This document shows, piece after piece, positions 23,942-36,100 of a stretch of DNA of 64,000 bases. The stretch spans positions 12,549,641 to 12,613,640 of the forward strand of contig NC_058513.1 of the NCBI RefSeq assembly GCF_020382885.2, in the 5' to 3' direction. The DNA comes from Scatophagus argus (lineage: Eukaryota; Chordata; Actinopteri; Scatophagidae). Made by a program: the position numbers and the translations under genes. Below the pieces are notes generated by a model. The model saw only the letters and a list, made by a program, of their open reading frames with translations. It was not told where the DNA came from and did not search any database. Numbering within the stretch: the stretch's first letter is position 1; every line of letters starts with the position of its first letter.

Positions 23942-26556
23942 TCAAGTCCGCCCGTTTACACTCCAGCTCCTCGATGATCCGTGGCAGTGCAGCTCTCTGT
24001 CCAGCTCTCGGAGCTGCTCCAGGAAACCAGCGTTTGGTGAGATGTTCCTGTTGGCGCTGACAGCTTTGATCGCGTCCACCAGCGTCATGTTCTCGTGGAT
24101 CATCAGGTAGGCCAGGACCAAGGTGGACGAGCGGCTGAGGCCCATCGCGCAATGGACAAACACTTTACCTGCCAATCGGTGGAAAACAAAAACTCAACAC
24201 TGCGTCACGTGGATCAATCCAGAGCTCAGCCATCCTCTGCCAGCTCCATTGCTATATTTGCAACTATGCAATGACTGGATTATTGTGGTGGACTTTATTC
24301 TGATGTCTAATTTGTTACTCCTGTGGATTAAAAACCATGCACATCACAGAGAGTAGTACTTCTAACTCCTGACTAAAAGTTTTCAACAATGTTGCAACAA
24401 ATGTTTCTACACACGGTAATCCCTGGTTCCTTATCGGCCCTGAGGATTAGGGGGCATAGGAGCGCGTAATTGAACTGTCTTGGCGTCTGTGTATTTCTGC
24501 CAGGGATTACTGTAGGCCCCGCCACACACTGGAGCCCCTGATCAGCCAGCATGTGAATGAGGAGGCCTCATCTTATTACTGTCATGTCAGATACCGACTT
24601 CACTTTGCATAACAGGCCAGGCAGGCACAGGCCACAAACATAATTGTGTAATTTCCATGTCCAATAAAAGTGTTGCTTACAAATTACCAGGGCAATCCAT
24701 TTAAAACCAATTTTCCTGGCCAAGGTCTGAGCTTATGAGAAGATTACCGTGGGGGAAAGATATTAGCTTGATATTATGTTTAGTGTTTGATTTGCATTTT
24801 AATGACTAATACAACTGGGGGCTGCTCTAAGGGGAATTGACTGACAAATGTTTCTGTTTCTTTGCCTTGCAGAAGAAAATGTCTTTCCCAGAGATGAAGA
24901 ATGATGAGAAATACCTCCTCACCTGTGGGCGAGCTCAAAGCGCTCTTGATAAAATTGGCCGCTGGGTAAAAGAAGGGACTCAAGTTAAAGGATGGCATGT
25001 CAAAAGCCTCCACCCCATGATAAGTGATTTTGGTGTCTCGGTAGAAGCTGGGTCCCGTGTTCACGTTGAACTTCCCATCAGCAGCATTAAGCACATGAGT
25101 GATGTGGTGAGCTTGAAGTGTCCTCTTGTCTTTGGCTGCATACCTAAAAGGAAAAAAAGCACAATTATCCGTTCAGTGCTGCTAAGTGAAAGAAGGAGCA
25201 CACTTAATGATAGTAAACAATATATATGGTAACTGTAAAATATGGGAATGCTCATAAATTATTTAGAAGTTGTCATATTTATGATTAATAAAACATTTAC
25301 TAATGCTTCATAAATAATTAACAAGCTGTATAATGCATAAATTAGATGACTGTGTTGTTAAGTTGTGGACCCACATTTAAGTTATGAACCACCTAAAAGA
25401 CCTACATTTTTTCTGCCCTTTAAACGTGCAGTATGTAGTTTCTGCTCCATAAAAATAGAACAAAAAGCACTGTCGTGAGGGGCCATGGAAGTTGTTTCAT
25501 TGTTAAACAACCACCAATGCTGATTAAAATCTGTCAGGCATGAGTTCATAGGCAGAAATGTTCACAGATGAGGTAATGTTTATAAAGTTTTATTCACTTT
25601 TCGTTTAGACGCGTTAAGACTTCCCTCCTCAATCCCTGACTCTGCTTGATTATCGTAACTCGACAAAATATGTAACATAGGGCTGTTTCTTTAAGTTAAT
25701 TTTCAGAACTGCTACCTGCATATATCATACTTTGACAGTTTAAACATTAACTGTTGTCTTCTATGGAGGTGCACCAATTGAAACCTCCTGAAAACATTTT
25801 TTTAACATGTTAGCTTTTTAGCATGTTGATATGCTAATGCTACATGCTACATCGACACGAGCATTTGTGTTGGTCTGAGATTCTTCTGGAGCTGCAGTGT
25901 GACATCCGGCGGTTATATCGCATTTTATTTATCCAACAGCAACATAATCATATATCTGGAGTCTTGTTTTTGGTCCAGCATTCACACTCTCTTTTCTGTT
26001 TTTGGTGTCCACCCATCTCCTGAGGCAAATGTCTGTCTCTCCAGCTGATAAATGCTCCACCATGTTCAACCAGCTAATTAGTCCCAAACTCTGCTCTTTG
26101 ATGCTGGGAAGGTAGCATCCAGGTGGCTTAGGTCTGCTGTGTCTGTGTGAAAACAACGCTGAGAGTGGAGCAACACTGAAATTGTTGCACTGAGCTCAAA
26201 GACCCCAAAATGCTCCTGAGAACTGAGGTTAACTTAAACGGTTATGCACAAACAGCTGTGATCCACTGTTAATCCAAAACCGTTGAAAAGAGCTGCTTTT
26301 ACCTTTAATGAATTGTCTTAAGTGGTGACACTTTCTATATTCTTTATTAGTATCCTTTATTATAAAGCATGGAGTTCGATTTTTTACTCTTCCAGTCTCA
26401 CATGTCTCCAATATAGATCCTGGGCTGAACCTCGTCCAGATGGTTGCTGGTCCCTTTCTTCGTCCACATCAGCCTCTGGAGATCTGAGGCTGGGGGGGTC
26501 TCATACCTGCCGTCTGCCCCCTCAGGGCTCGCCAAGCAGCTGAGGCCTCTGGGCAT
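23942..26556 (-). CDS. dusp13b: DUSP13B-like dual specificity phosphatase, copy 3
   Basis: Exons on the - strand: 26402-26556, 24923-25143, 23942-24168; 200 residues plus TGA. The start is ATG 26556 ([13 protein letters not shown]). An acceptor-like TATATAACAG lies just upstream on the - strand (about 26588), so an extra 5' exon is possible. Landmarks: [49 protein letters not shown], the general-acid loop [10 protein letters not shown], and active site [18 protein letters not shown]. Closest in my recall to mammalian DUSP13B (TMDP, testis and muscle) by NHxDEV, YAAxDK and the ENMTLVxAI segment. The usual EVWP tryptophan is Gln here. Intron 1 (1258 bp) holds an old dispersed repeat. Confidence 0.88.
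24413..24513. repeat. Short inverted repeat in dusp13b intron 2
   Basis: GTAATCCCTGG at 24416-24426 is matched by its exact reverse complement CCAGGGATTAC at 24500-24510. The arms extend to 14 bp with one mismatch and are separated by about 73 bp. It could be a weak hairpin or the end remnant of an old element. Confidence 0.6.
25417..26190. repeat. Degenerate teleost dispersed repeat in dusp13b intron 1
   Basis: The start (about AAACGTGCAGTATGTAGTTT) and the interior segments near 25965-26110 (TGTCCACCCATCTCCTGAGG, TGATAAATGCTCCACCATGT) resemble a repeat I have seen in many fish introns. The boundaries are approximate and the copy is old. No coding capacity. Confidence 0.4.
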
Positions 26557-29500
26557 GTCTGGATGCTCCACTTCTGCTTTCACAACCTGTTATATAAAAG
26601 TACAGTGATATTCTAACAGAGTGTAACTGGAAGTATGAGCAGCGGGCTCGTTGAACCAACAAAACTTGTCGCTGCTATGAAGTCACCGAGAAGTCACCAA
26701 AGGGTTAGATATGTTTTTCCTTTGATCTACGGTTTAAGAGAGGAAATGCAGATACAGTTTCAGGTATCATTTAATGCTATCCACTTATGACTTCTAATCA
26801 GCTAGCTGTAGGTGAGAGCCTCGTTTTAGATAAAACCGAAAGAGAAATTGTGAGGATCATTAATGAGAACAGGCCTATAGCTGTTAAATATATACTATAA
26901 ATAAATGCACTCCACAGCAGCAAAGGACCACAAGAGCACATAATTGTAAGATGACCTTATGATGCTCTCATTATTTTATCTGCAGCTCAGTAGTGCTTGG
27001 TGGGTTTATTTATCTCCAAAGATACAGAAAATTGGTATTCAAGGCCTGTAAACATCAGCTTTTCATTTCCTGCAGGCAAGTCTAACCTGTGCATTCACAA
27101 TTTACACACTAGGCTGTAGAGAGACTTATACAATGCATACTGTATACATTAGCATCCATTTAGGTAGCTGTGTGATTCCGCTCCAGGCTGAGGACATACA
27201 AACGATGTGTATGCGTTGCTGTAGTAAAGAAACCATTGGCACCTCGGCTTCTTATTTGCATTCTGCTGGTGTTATGGAGGCATAATGTGACACACGAGGT
27301 TCAGAGACTTATTGTCGTGTCCACAGGGATGAGTCATTGAGACCAAATCTGTTTCAGTGACCTTTTGTTAAGCTGCCGAGGCATATGGAGGTGCAGTCAA
27401 ACATCATGATGGCTTTATCCATCACTGCATGTGCATGGTTGCATGTCATGTGCTCGAAAGAAAAGCTGCATTTGACCCAGCATATGCTGCATGCATATGA
27501 GTGTGTGAGTCTTGATGGCAGAGTAAAGTGTGTCTTTGCTCAAGTACAACATGTGCCCAAAGTACCTTGAGGCTCTTCTTTCTCCTCATTGATCTATAAG
27601 TACAACCCTTCCCTCCCTCCCACTGTCAGGGCAGAGAACTGATTTCCCTGGTGCACATGTTGAGCTGCAGCGCTGCTTTCATTGCTTCCCCCCCTTAGGC
27701 TAACCTGTCCTTCCTGCTCTACTTCTGTGTAATTAAAGATGCTATGTATGGGAAAGTGCCCACGGTTAACATGGAGGGCAAATAAAAATGGCTTTTTACC
27801 TCCTCCGGGCCTCTTCTCGGTGGTTTTATGAATTACACTTCCCTCTTTAGCCTTTTGGATGTGGTTCGTCTGGATTTGTGAGCAAATTAATAAAATGAGA
27901 AAGTGTGGTAATCCATCAGCAATGCAGTATCATCGGTATACTCATTTATAAACATGCCTTATAAACATGTTTAGCATGTTTGCAAACAGAACAATAAAGC
28001 CATACACTGTTTATAGATACTGTACGTACTAATACATATTTTCCAACATGAATTTCTACCTGCGTTCTGTTCGTAAAAATGCATTGTTAGTAGACACTTG
28101 CCTTGGCTGGAAACGTTGCTTTTCAAAGTCTCTCTGTAAGAGCTACATGTAGGTCGACAGCACAACTGTCTGCGTTCTCCTTGGTAATCTACCCTGCAAC
28201 CTTTTTTGCTATTTTAACATCTGAATCTCAGCCCAAAATAATTCTGGCATCATCTTCTGCATTCCTTAAAGGTTACCCGAGCTACCAGCACAGGAGGGAG
28301 GATAGGACACGGCTTTTTCAGTAGCAAGAGAATTAGATCAGTGCTGCTGTACTTGATCTTAAATCTGACACTGTCTTAACTGGGATTCTGCAGTACAGCG
28401 AAATGTGTTTAATACCAGTTCCTGTTAAAGTCAGGACTTTCTGATCTTTGCTGCTTTATGTGTGTAACATTTAGTGAATTCAAGCAGTGCATCATAACAG
28501 ATTTCAACATGATATCAGAAAAAAATTCCAATATGGAACATGTAGAAACAATACAACCATTTCGTTTTGAACACATAAAGTTCATTCAATATTTGGAAAT
28601 TGAAGTTTTAGAGATGATTAAGAACAATCATTATGTTTCTGTAGATGACAATGAGAAGACCTGAAAAGCTTTTAATGTACAGTCTTGATCAACTCACACT
28701 GGTTTGACAAATACACCAAAGATGTTTCACACTGTGAACACAGACACAGAGAGCAATGCTGTACATTGATTCCCATTTTGAGCTTGAATGTTGACTTGAA
28801 GAAACATCTTATATCTTTTCTGAGCCCTCCACAGAGTTTACACAAAAAAAAAATCAACATTTTCAGTAAGACATTTGGTCCATTCTGCTGTAACACAAAG
28901 TGAAGTTGAAGCTGAAGAAAAGTCAGATCTTACAACCATGAGAGGTAAAGACAAAGACATGGACTCAAAGACATAAAACCTCCACATCATTAGCATTCAT
29001 GATTCAGTCTTGTCTAAGTTTTCATGTCACATCAGGTTTTAATTTGTTCTGCAACCAAATGGTCTTTTTTTTTTAATTGTTAAGACGTTCTTTGTTTTGA
29101 ACAATGCGGTCTCCAAAAACCCATAGAGAGTCTATAACCATGGTAGCAATGCAATTCAGTGTAATCCAACTGTTAAGATATAACCATGTAAAGCTTGGCC
29201 TGTGGGTGGCTCCAGAGGAAAAGTTTTGTTATTATGTTATTCTCGCCACACCTCAGACTCAGCTTGTCATGTGCTTGCCTGTGCTTAGGCTCAGCTGGGC
29301 AGTAAGCTGAGTGCTAACATAAAAAATAATTTTACTCCAGTTGTTTTAACATCCTTACAAACACCATGCATGTTAACAACATACGGTCAACTCATCCCGG
29401 AAGTTAACATGATGTTAGCATGTAACATTTACTATATTGTGCTAGCATGCTAGCATTAGCAAGTTTATTTGTTAATGTTTAGCATGTGATGTTTATTATA

Positions 29501-29852
29501 TTAATATGCCAACACATGTATACTTAGCATGTTAACATTAACATGTTTAACATGCTGATGTAACATGCTAATACATAACCTAAAGAAAATACCTTCTTAG
29601 TATTAAACATTGATTCTTAGCATAAAAAAGAAGAGGATATATTAACAAGTTAATGTTAATGTTGTCATGTTACCATGTTGATATTTAACATGCTAATAAA
29701 AAAAATATAAGAGCTGGGTAGGTGAAGCAAACTCATGTTATGTGTTCAAGATCTGTTAGTGTTAATCTCAATGTATAGCTCAAGTTTAACAAAAACAAAT
29801 CTGACATAAATTCAACCAAATTTTATGACTGTGTGGTTAAGAAGTCTCTTGA
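26557..29852. other. Spacer between DUSP copies 3 and 4
   Basis: A 3.3 kb intergenic stretch. It should hold the dusp13b promoter just right of 26556. I found no exon, RNA gene or transposon with recognisable ends; the only repeat I can name is the TTAGCATG-rich stretch at 29385-29700. Confidence 0.5.
29385..29700. repeat. TTAGCATG/TTAACATG degenerate short-period repeat
   Basis: A run of quasi-palindromic units such as GCTAGCATGCTAGCATTAGC, CATGTTAACATTAACATG and TAACATGCTAATA. A small related patch is at 25797-25850. This is a common AT-rich dispersed pattern in teleosts and can form local hairpins. Confidence 0.7.
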
Positions 29853-31101
29853 TTACAAAATCTGACATGTTTTCTTTTTTCTCGTCAGCTGAAGATCCAG
29901 ATCCAACAGCAAAGCCAGAAAATTCCTGTTGGGGTAGATGGCTCTCTTCTGGATCAATTTCCGCAAAGCCTGTTTGAGGGGGAGGTGACAGTAGATCATG
30001 AGGTACGCTAACACCAAAGTCGATGACCGGCTCATTCCCATGATGCAGTGCACCAGAACTTTCCCTGAAGAACAGACAAGATGAAGGGGAAAGAGGGATG
30101 TGAAGGAAGGATTAGCGAGAGGCCTCAGTCTTATTAATATCATACATGGCTGCCTGTCTCATGCTGTGGCCTTTCTTTTTTCCTGCTGTGAGCTAAAAAT
30201 AGTTCCCACAATTCATCGCCTTTGTTCATTTAAGGTCCCTTTGCAGACGGGGCCGACTGTCTCTTTAATCCCAACTCGTCCTCTGCTTGATAGCTTCTTT
30301 GAAAAGAGCCATGGTCATATTATAGACTTAAATTCTGCAAGGTAAGACCCTTATTATTACCGCTGGCTGGAAATACACTTACATATTTCAAGCTGTGTTA
30401 CATTGTGGTGACATTGAAAGGACAGCATGAAGAGAGAATTTGAGTAGATGGGTTTATTAAGGATTTAAGAAGGGAAATAAAAGATGTGCAGGAATGTCAA
30501 AAACTACCACATTTCTGCAGCAAGTTACTCAGTCCATGTAGCTGCTGAAACAACTGAATTGTATAATTAACAATCACTATGCGGAAATATTACAGTGTGA
30601 AAAAGAAGCCTTGAGGAGTCTTACCATCAGGTGACTTCAGCGCTTTATGAATGAAATCAGCTGCCAGTTGGAAGTAAACATCCAGATCAAAGTGTGTCGA
30701 GTCATCTGCTGGAATGCCACAATACACAAAGCTGTTGCCATAAAAGCTTTGGTTCCCTATGCTGCCTTGCTTCGAGTGTGCAGCGTTTAATACATGAGTT
30801 ATACCTAATTTCTGCAAGGCAGCCTTGTTTTGTGCTACTGCCCTAGCAAAACAAAGAGACAGAAAGAGATTCAAGACTTGCGTGAACCCTAAGCATCACA
30901 GGACAAGGTTTTATACCAGAATAACACAATCACTTTTAATATATAATAGCTGTTTGACAAAATGTATACTTACACATTCCCTATGTATATTTTTGGCCAG
31001 ACCTCATCAACTTCATTAAGATGTAGTTTGCATGAGTCCAAAACCTTCTGCAGATCCTTCACAGTCAGATATTCTTTTCTCTTGTCTTTCAGGGCTGACA
31101 T
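29853..31101 (-). CDS. DUSP13A-like dual specificity phosphatase, copy 4
   Basis: Exons on the - strand: 30974-31101, 30625-30842, 29853-30064; 185 residues plus TAA. The start is ATG 31101 (MSALKDKRKEY). Landmarks: [49 protein letters not shown] with the general-acid Asp, and active site [18 protein letters not shown]. The FYGxS and GxPAxD signatures put it in the DUSP13A (MDSP) group, together with copy 5. It has a short N-terminus and a Lys-rich C-terminus (LTRKKKTCQIL). Intron 1 is 131 bp and intron 2 is 560 bp. It may be a fish-specific duplicate of dusp13a or a more diverged paralogue, so I give no symbol. Confidence 0.88.
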
Positions 31102-32584
31102 TCTCAGTCCAAAAAAACTCCCGTCCTGGATCAATTACCAGTCCAAATGTTTGTTGTATTAAAGCAGTTCCCGTCAACTCCGGCTCAGGATGATCTGTAC
31201 GAGCAGGTGTTTATCTGCTGTCACTGGACAGTTACCCAATTTAGTGCTTAACCTAGCGTGTAGTCTTACTCATGCAGAGGGCAGAACAACAAACAGTGCA
31301 GCCCAGGCTCTGCTTTTCACACCGCTGTGGGACTCTAATTTAATAAGGCTCAAACAGAGATTAATCATTCCATAAAGCACTGATAATTGGATGTAATTAA
31401 GAACAAAATGTTTAAGCGTGTTGCTTGTAGTGGATGGCAGAAAGTCCAGCTTAATGTAACATTTATGAAATGGAAATACTGTAACAGCTCCATGCAGCTA
31501 GTCAGCTGTGCTGACATAAATATCTTGTGAAAAACAAATTGGCTGAAGAGGGGGGAAAAAATTAAGCTTTGCCGTTGGCTGCACATAACATCAAACAGCC
31601 CTCACTCTGCTGCAGAATATTTTTTACCCTCCTGTTATGTTGCAGGTCATTTTCACCCATTTCAGCTTTTGAATGAAAGAAAAACATAATTAACCCTCCC
31701 TTTTAAGGCATGAAATGTAATGGCTTCTTTCCATTCGGGGTCATGAATGTGTATGTAAAATGTGGATGAAGTGGTGTGCTGTGAAAAGTCGGTGCTGATG
31801 TTGTACACAAAATAGTCAATAAAGGTCTCCAGGTCATTTTGACCTGGAGACAGTTATTGACTGATTATTTAAAGTGCTGCTTCTGCTTATTGATCAATCT
31901 ACGGTGGTGTAATGTGGTGGGAACAAATCCCAGCTGATGTGCACATAATACCTAGAAAATAAGATCCATACCTGCTGCTGAATGTGAGATTCAGATGTGT
32001 AGGATGACAAAATCCAGTTGTATGTGTTTCTGTGTGGGAAGAGGATTTCTAAGCATTTTAAGCACTGAGAGAGACACTTAACAGTCCACCAGGCAATAAG
32101 ATTATTATTTTTTTACTCTGAAGAGCACGAGTCATGTAGAGGAAGATTTCTGAGCTGTTAATGATCCAGGTTTTTGCTGAAGAAGATTGAAAATGTTAAA
32201 TGTGTTCCCACATCATCTTCTTCCTCTGCTGTGGAAGACTGTGGAAGTCCAAGCTTCATCTTCAGCACGTTTCAAAGACCTGAGAAAGGAAGGCTTTTCA
32301 GCATTTCACCACAACGTGTGTTGGCAAGAAATGCAAAAGCTGGAAAGACAATGAAACTGACACGAGATGTATAAAATGCATAAAATGAGACTTTTGAACA
32401 CTTACAGATAAGTTTAGTTTATGTTTTTTAATGAAGGCAGCCCAAAAAAATTTTATAACTGTTAATACACATGTTGCCTACGTTTATCACCATTGTGTTT
32501 AAAACTTAATAGATTAAAACTCACTGAGGCGTGTTGTTATATATGGTTAGAAACTGTTATATTGTCAAGAATTCATTATCTGTA
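31102..32584. other. Spacer between DUSP copy 4 and the transposon
   Basis: Promoter side of copy 4. From about 31627 (ACCCTCCTGTTATGTTGCAG) to 31870 it resembles a teleost dispersed repeat and includes the palindrome at 31814-31862. No exon or RNA gene seen. It ends at the TA (32583-32584) flanking the transposon. Confidence 0.5.
31814..31862. promoter_or_regulatory. 49 bp near-perfect palindrome with consensus oestrogen response element
   Basis: The arms AGTCAATAA-AG-GTCTCCAGGTCA and TGACCTGGAGAC-AG-TTATTGACT pair over 21 of 23 positions around a TTT loop. The core at 31831-31845 is AGGTCA-TTT-TGACCT, which is the full consensus oestrogen receptor element (inverted half-sites, 3 bp spacer). 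It lies within sequence that looks repeat-derived, so function is uncertain. Confidence 0.6.
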
Positions 32585-32613
32585 CACAGCAAATGTGCCA
32601 GTGTTAATTTTCC
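32585..32613 (+). repeat. Left terminal inverted repeat of the transposon
   Basis: CACAGCAAATGTGCCAGTGT followed by TAATTTTCC. It matches the right terminus with a 1-2 bp gap. The preceding TA is shared with the right flank. Confidence 0.85.
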
Positions 32614-32689
32614 AGTGTTCTTTATATTTAACAACGTTTAGAGTTATTATAACACGTAACTCTGCAAAACTAACACCCACAGAGTTAGT

Positions 32690-33159
32690 GTTGTTGTAAA
32701 TTTTGGTCGTTTCTCGCGGAGTAACGCTGTTGAGTGTTCAACTTGACCACGCCTTTCAGTTCCTGTGAAGAAGCGCCTTAAAGTGTGCGGTCGCCATTTT
32801 TCCATGTCGCATGGGTAAGTTTTACTCGGTCAAATTTTCTAGTTTTAGGTTGATATTAACATAAATGTTGGCAGAAAGTGTTAAGTGACTTGCATTTGCT
32901 GCAGGTGTTTTGCAATTAAGTCTACTGAATAAATTCATTTCGGAAAGTATTTTTGTAGAAGTGACCGGTTGCTAGCAAGAACTTAAGTATCTAGCTAATT
33001 TAATGCTTTACTGCTAAATAAAAACCGCGACTCGTTTTAAAGACGTTCTTTTATTCTTTTCAATTGCAACTTTTATAACCCATATAACAACTGCAGGGTG
33101 AACTGGCCTGCAACAGGGAGCATACGAGCGATAACAGCAGATGAGAGAGGGAGAGAAAG
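32690..33159 (+). promoter_or_regulatory. Transposon promoter and 5' leader exons
   Basis: CpG-containing sequence with a YY1-like CGCCATTTT at 32792-32800 just ahead of a strong donor (ATGG/GTAAGT, exon end 32814). A second leader exon is 33097-33159, acceptor ACTGCAG, donor AAAG/GTAAGT. That exon holds an ATG at 33141 which runs in frame into the next exon. The transcription start itself is not visible. Confidence 0.5.
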
Positions 33160-36100
33160 GTAAGTTGTTTTCTATGACTGCTTTTTAATGGCTGGCTGTC
33201 ACTTTATGAGCCGTTAGCGACATAACTATTCACAAAATATTTGTTGACGCGTAGCTTTACTCTAACAGCAGCAATTAGCAGCAGTAATTAGCTCTCCATT
33301 GACCCTGCATAGCGACGTAAGCTAACCGCGGTGCATCCCGCCTGTGAGGACGGTCGGCTTCGTTTACTCTTCGAACCTCCGGTAGCATAAGTTGGTTTTG
33401 CATTTTCCTCATTAAATACTCTAAAAATGCTGGTGTGTAAACCGTGTTATGTGGCGTATTTTAGTACAGCATATTTTCACGTAGCTACTCGGATGACGTT
33501 TCAAATATGGATCGCAGCTAATGTTTACAGATAAAATTACTACAGTGCAAAGGGCTACGGTTGTGAAAACTGCACAGACCGGACTCTGCTTTCTTCACAG
33601 TCACCGCATACGTTGAGAACTGTGTGCGTCCCTCGCGTTAATTCTTATAATACACGGTTTACACACAGTTTATGCTTCAAAATTGCAAGGCTACCAATGC
33701 TGTCTGCTGCATTATATGCTTATAAGTGTATAATATAAAGTCATAAAATGCCGCACATTTAACGTGGCAACTGGTCTGACATGGTGGAAGTAAGCAAAAT
33801 CTGATTTTATTTTTTATTCACCTCTGATAGGTAGTGGTGCTGAGCAGTAGCAAGTTTTGTCACATTACTGTTATTTTCTGCTCCCGTATTTAGCAGGAAA
33901 ATAACATCAATAACAATGAATATGCTTATAACTTCATTATTTACTTTGTTTAGTGATATATAATTTTTATTCTTGTCATTGAAGGCTGTGATATGCTGGT
34001 TCCTGTAGAGTATAAGGGAGTGAGTAAATGGGTGAGGGTGCCAAAGACAGAAGATGTCTACAGTTACCAAGAATTTGTAGAAGGAGGTAATGTGACAGCA
34101 GTGGTAAAAAATAATTAAGCATTTTAGCATGGTTGTAATTTGTGGTTTCTATTCTAAGTATAATTTGATACTAATACAGGTATTTATATATTAAGTTATT
34201 GGTACTTGTAAGAACAATATAACTTGTTTTTTTTTGTATGCTTACTAACATTTGAGCATACAGGAAGGATATCTGTGTGTATTTTGACTTGATTTCATGT
34301 CATAACCTTTCATGATGTAATGTATATTTTCTTTGTTAGTGCTGGTGAAATTCAATTTGCCAGATTTTACATCTTTGATGCTGAAGGATTCTGCAGGAGT
34401 GGAAGTGGATGAGGACATATTTGATGAACTTTTGAAGTCATCGGGGGTGTCTTTTAAAGCCTTCACTGAAGGATGTCATGGTAAGAAATTAATTGGATGA
34501 TGTAATTATGTATTGACCCTTAGTTCTTTAAACTTATTTTTACAACACATGGCTGTTTTTGTGTTCTTAGATGACAGTGTTGAGGATTCTTCTTCAGAGG
34601 CGTCATTCTCAGAGTGGTCCCCATCACGTGCATCTGGGGCGTCATCATCATCGGGTTCAGATGTAACAATAATATTGGAATCCACCAAAGCACGCAAAAG
34701 ACAGCTGATTGAAGGGCCCCCTGACAGCATTATAGCAAAAGATGTAAGCTGTATTTTTCTGTTCTTGTGTTAACTAAGCCAGTCTGTTTTATACAACTAT
34801 TATTTAATGAACAGAGCAAATATTTACTGTTATGTATCTCTGAATGTGCCTTATATGGAAATCATGCAATTGTTATTTCAGACTGTTATGGTAGCCCTGC
34901 ATTCAAAGCCAGGTGGTAATCAAATATTCAAAGAATATGAGAAAACAAACCGTCTTTCTGATGGTACAAGAAGAAAGATGGTGAACATACTCGTGGCTGA
35001 CATGGTAGAGACTCATGGGTAAGTGAATATGCACTTGCAAATATTGCAACATTTTTAATTTTATATGTTTACAGTTCAGTACAATTCTAATATTCAGTTT
35101 AAATGGTTTGACTAAAACCACTAAAACAGTTTTAGTCAACATACATAAGTAATTGATGTAAATGTTGTTTTGGGCTAAAATATCTTCTCAGTGATGCATC
35201 TGTCTTTTATTAGGAGGATCCCCCCAGTAAATGTCCGCATAACATATGCACTTGGCATTACAACGTTGTTCCCCAACTTGAAGGACCCAGATTCAAAGAA
35301 TGGTTATGTAAGTATTCACCTATGCTCTTATTTCTTTCTTAACATGGTATTTCTCTCCACAGTATTAATTATGTAATGTCTGTTTGTTAGAGGACTTGTA
35401 GTATTATACAGTACTTGTGTATTTGTATTAAAATGCATTAAAACATGTAGTTTTCCAGACACGCACAAAAGTTCTCTGTGTAATGTAAAAATGTACTGTA
35501 AACTCTCATATTTTATTGTGACAGAATTTTCAAATTACTACATTTTTTACTGTAGCATACCCCAATGGTCGATAATCTTTTTATTTTGTGCTATAAGATA
35601 CAGTTGAGCTGACAGTGTTGAATTGATCATATGTCTGATCTGTACAGGATTAACCTTTTTTTAATTGACAGGAACATTTTTATGACCACCAGAGTGGGTC
35701 TGGCTACCTAGCATGGAGGTTGAAAACCGTCCAGCGCAACTCTACTGGAGAGATAAAGAAATCCAAGTCATGTTTTCAACAAGGTCCCAAGACTTCTCGC
35801 AACATGTGTTCAGTTGTGAAGCAGTTGTCTGGTGATGAATGCAAGGAGGCTATGTCAGTGATGAGGCACTCAGCTGACAAAAAGCTTGTTAAAGAAAAAA
35901 TGATGGCAACATTTCAGCACAGACAAAAGGTGGTTCAAGATCCAGCTACAACCTCCACTGTCCTGGACCATTTCCCAAGATTTCTAGATACCCCTGGCTT
36001 GGTATGATAAAGAATGGTTGTTTTTATCAGTTTAGGCTGTAATATATTTCTTCCAATGCTGATTTTGTTTTTTTTGTTTTTTTTAGATTGATCAAGATTT

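Noticed and set aside
25417-26190. Possible retained coding sequence in dusp13b intron 1
   Set aside because: The open frame (25929-26156 on -) lies in a dispersed repeat and does not continue across splice sites.
33807-34130. 107-codon - strand open frame inside the transposon
   Set aside because: AT-rich antisense of a transposon intron and exon. No domain.
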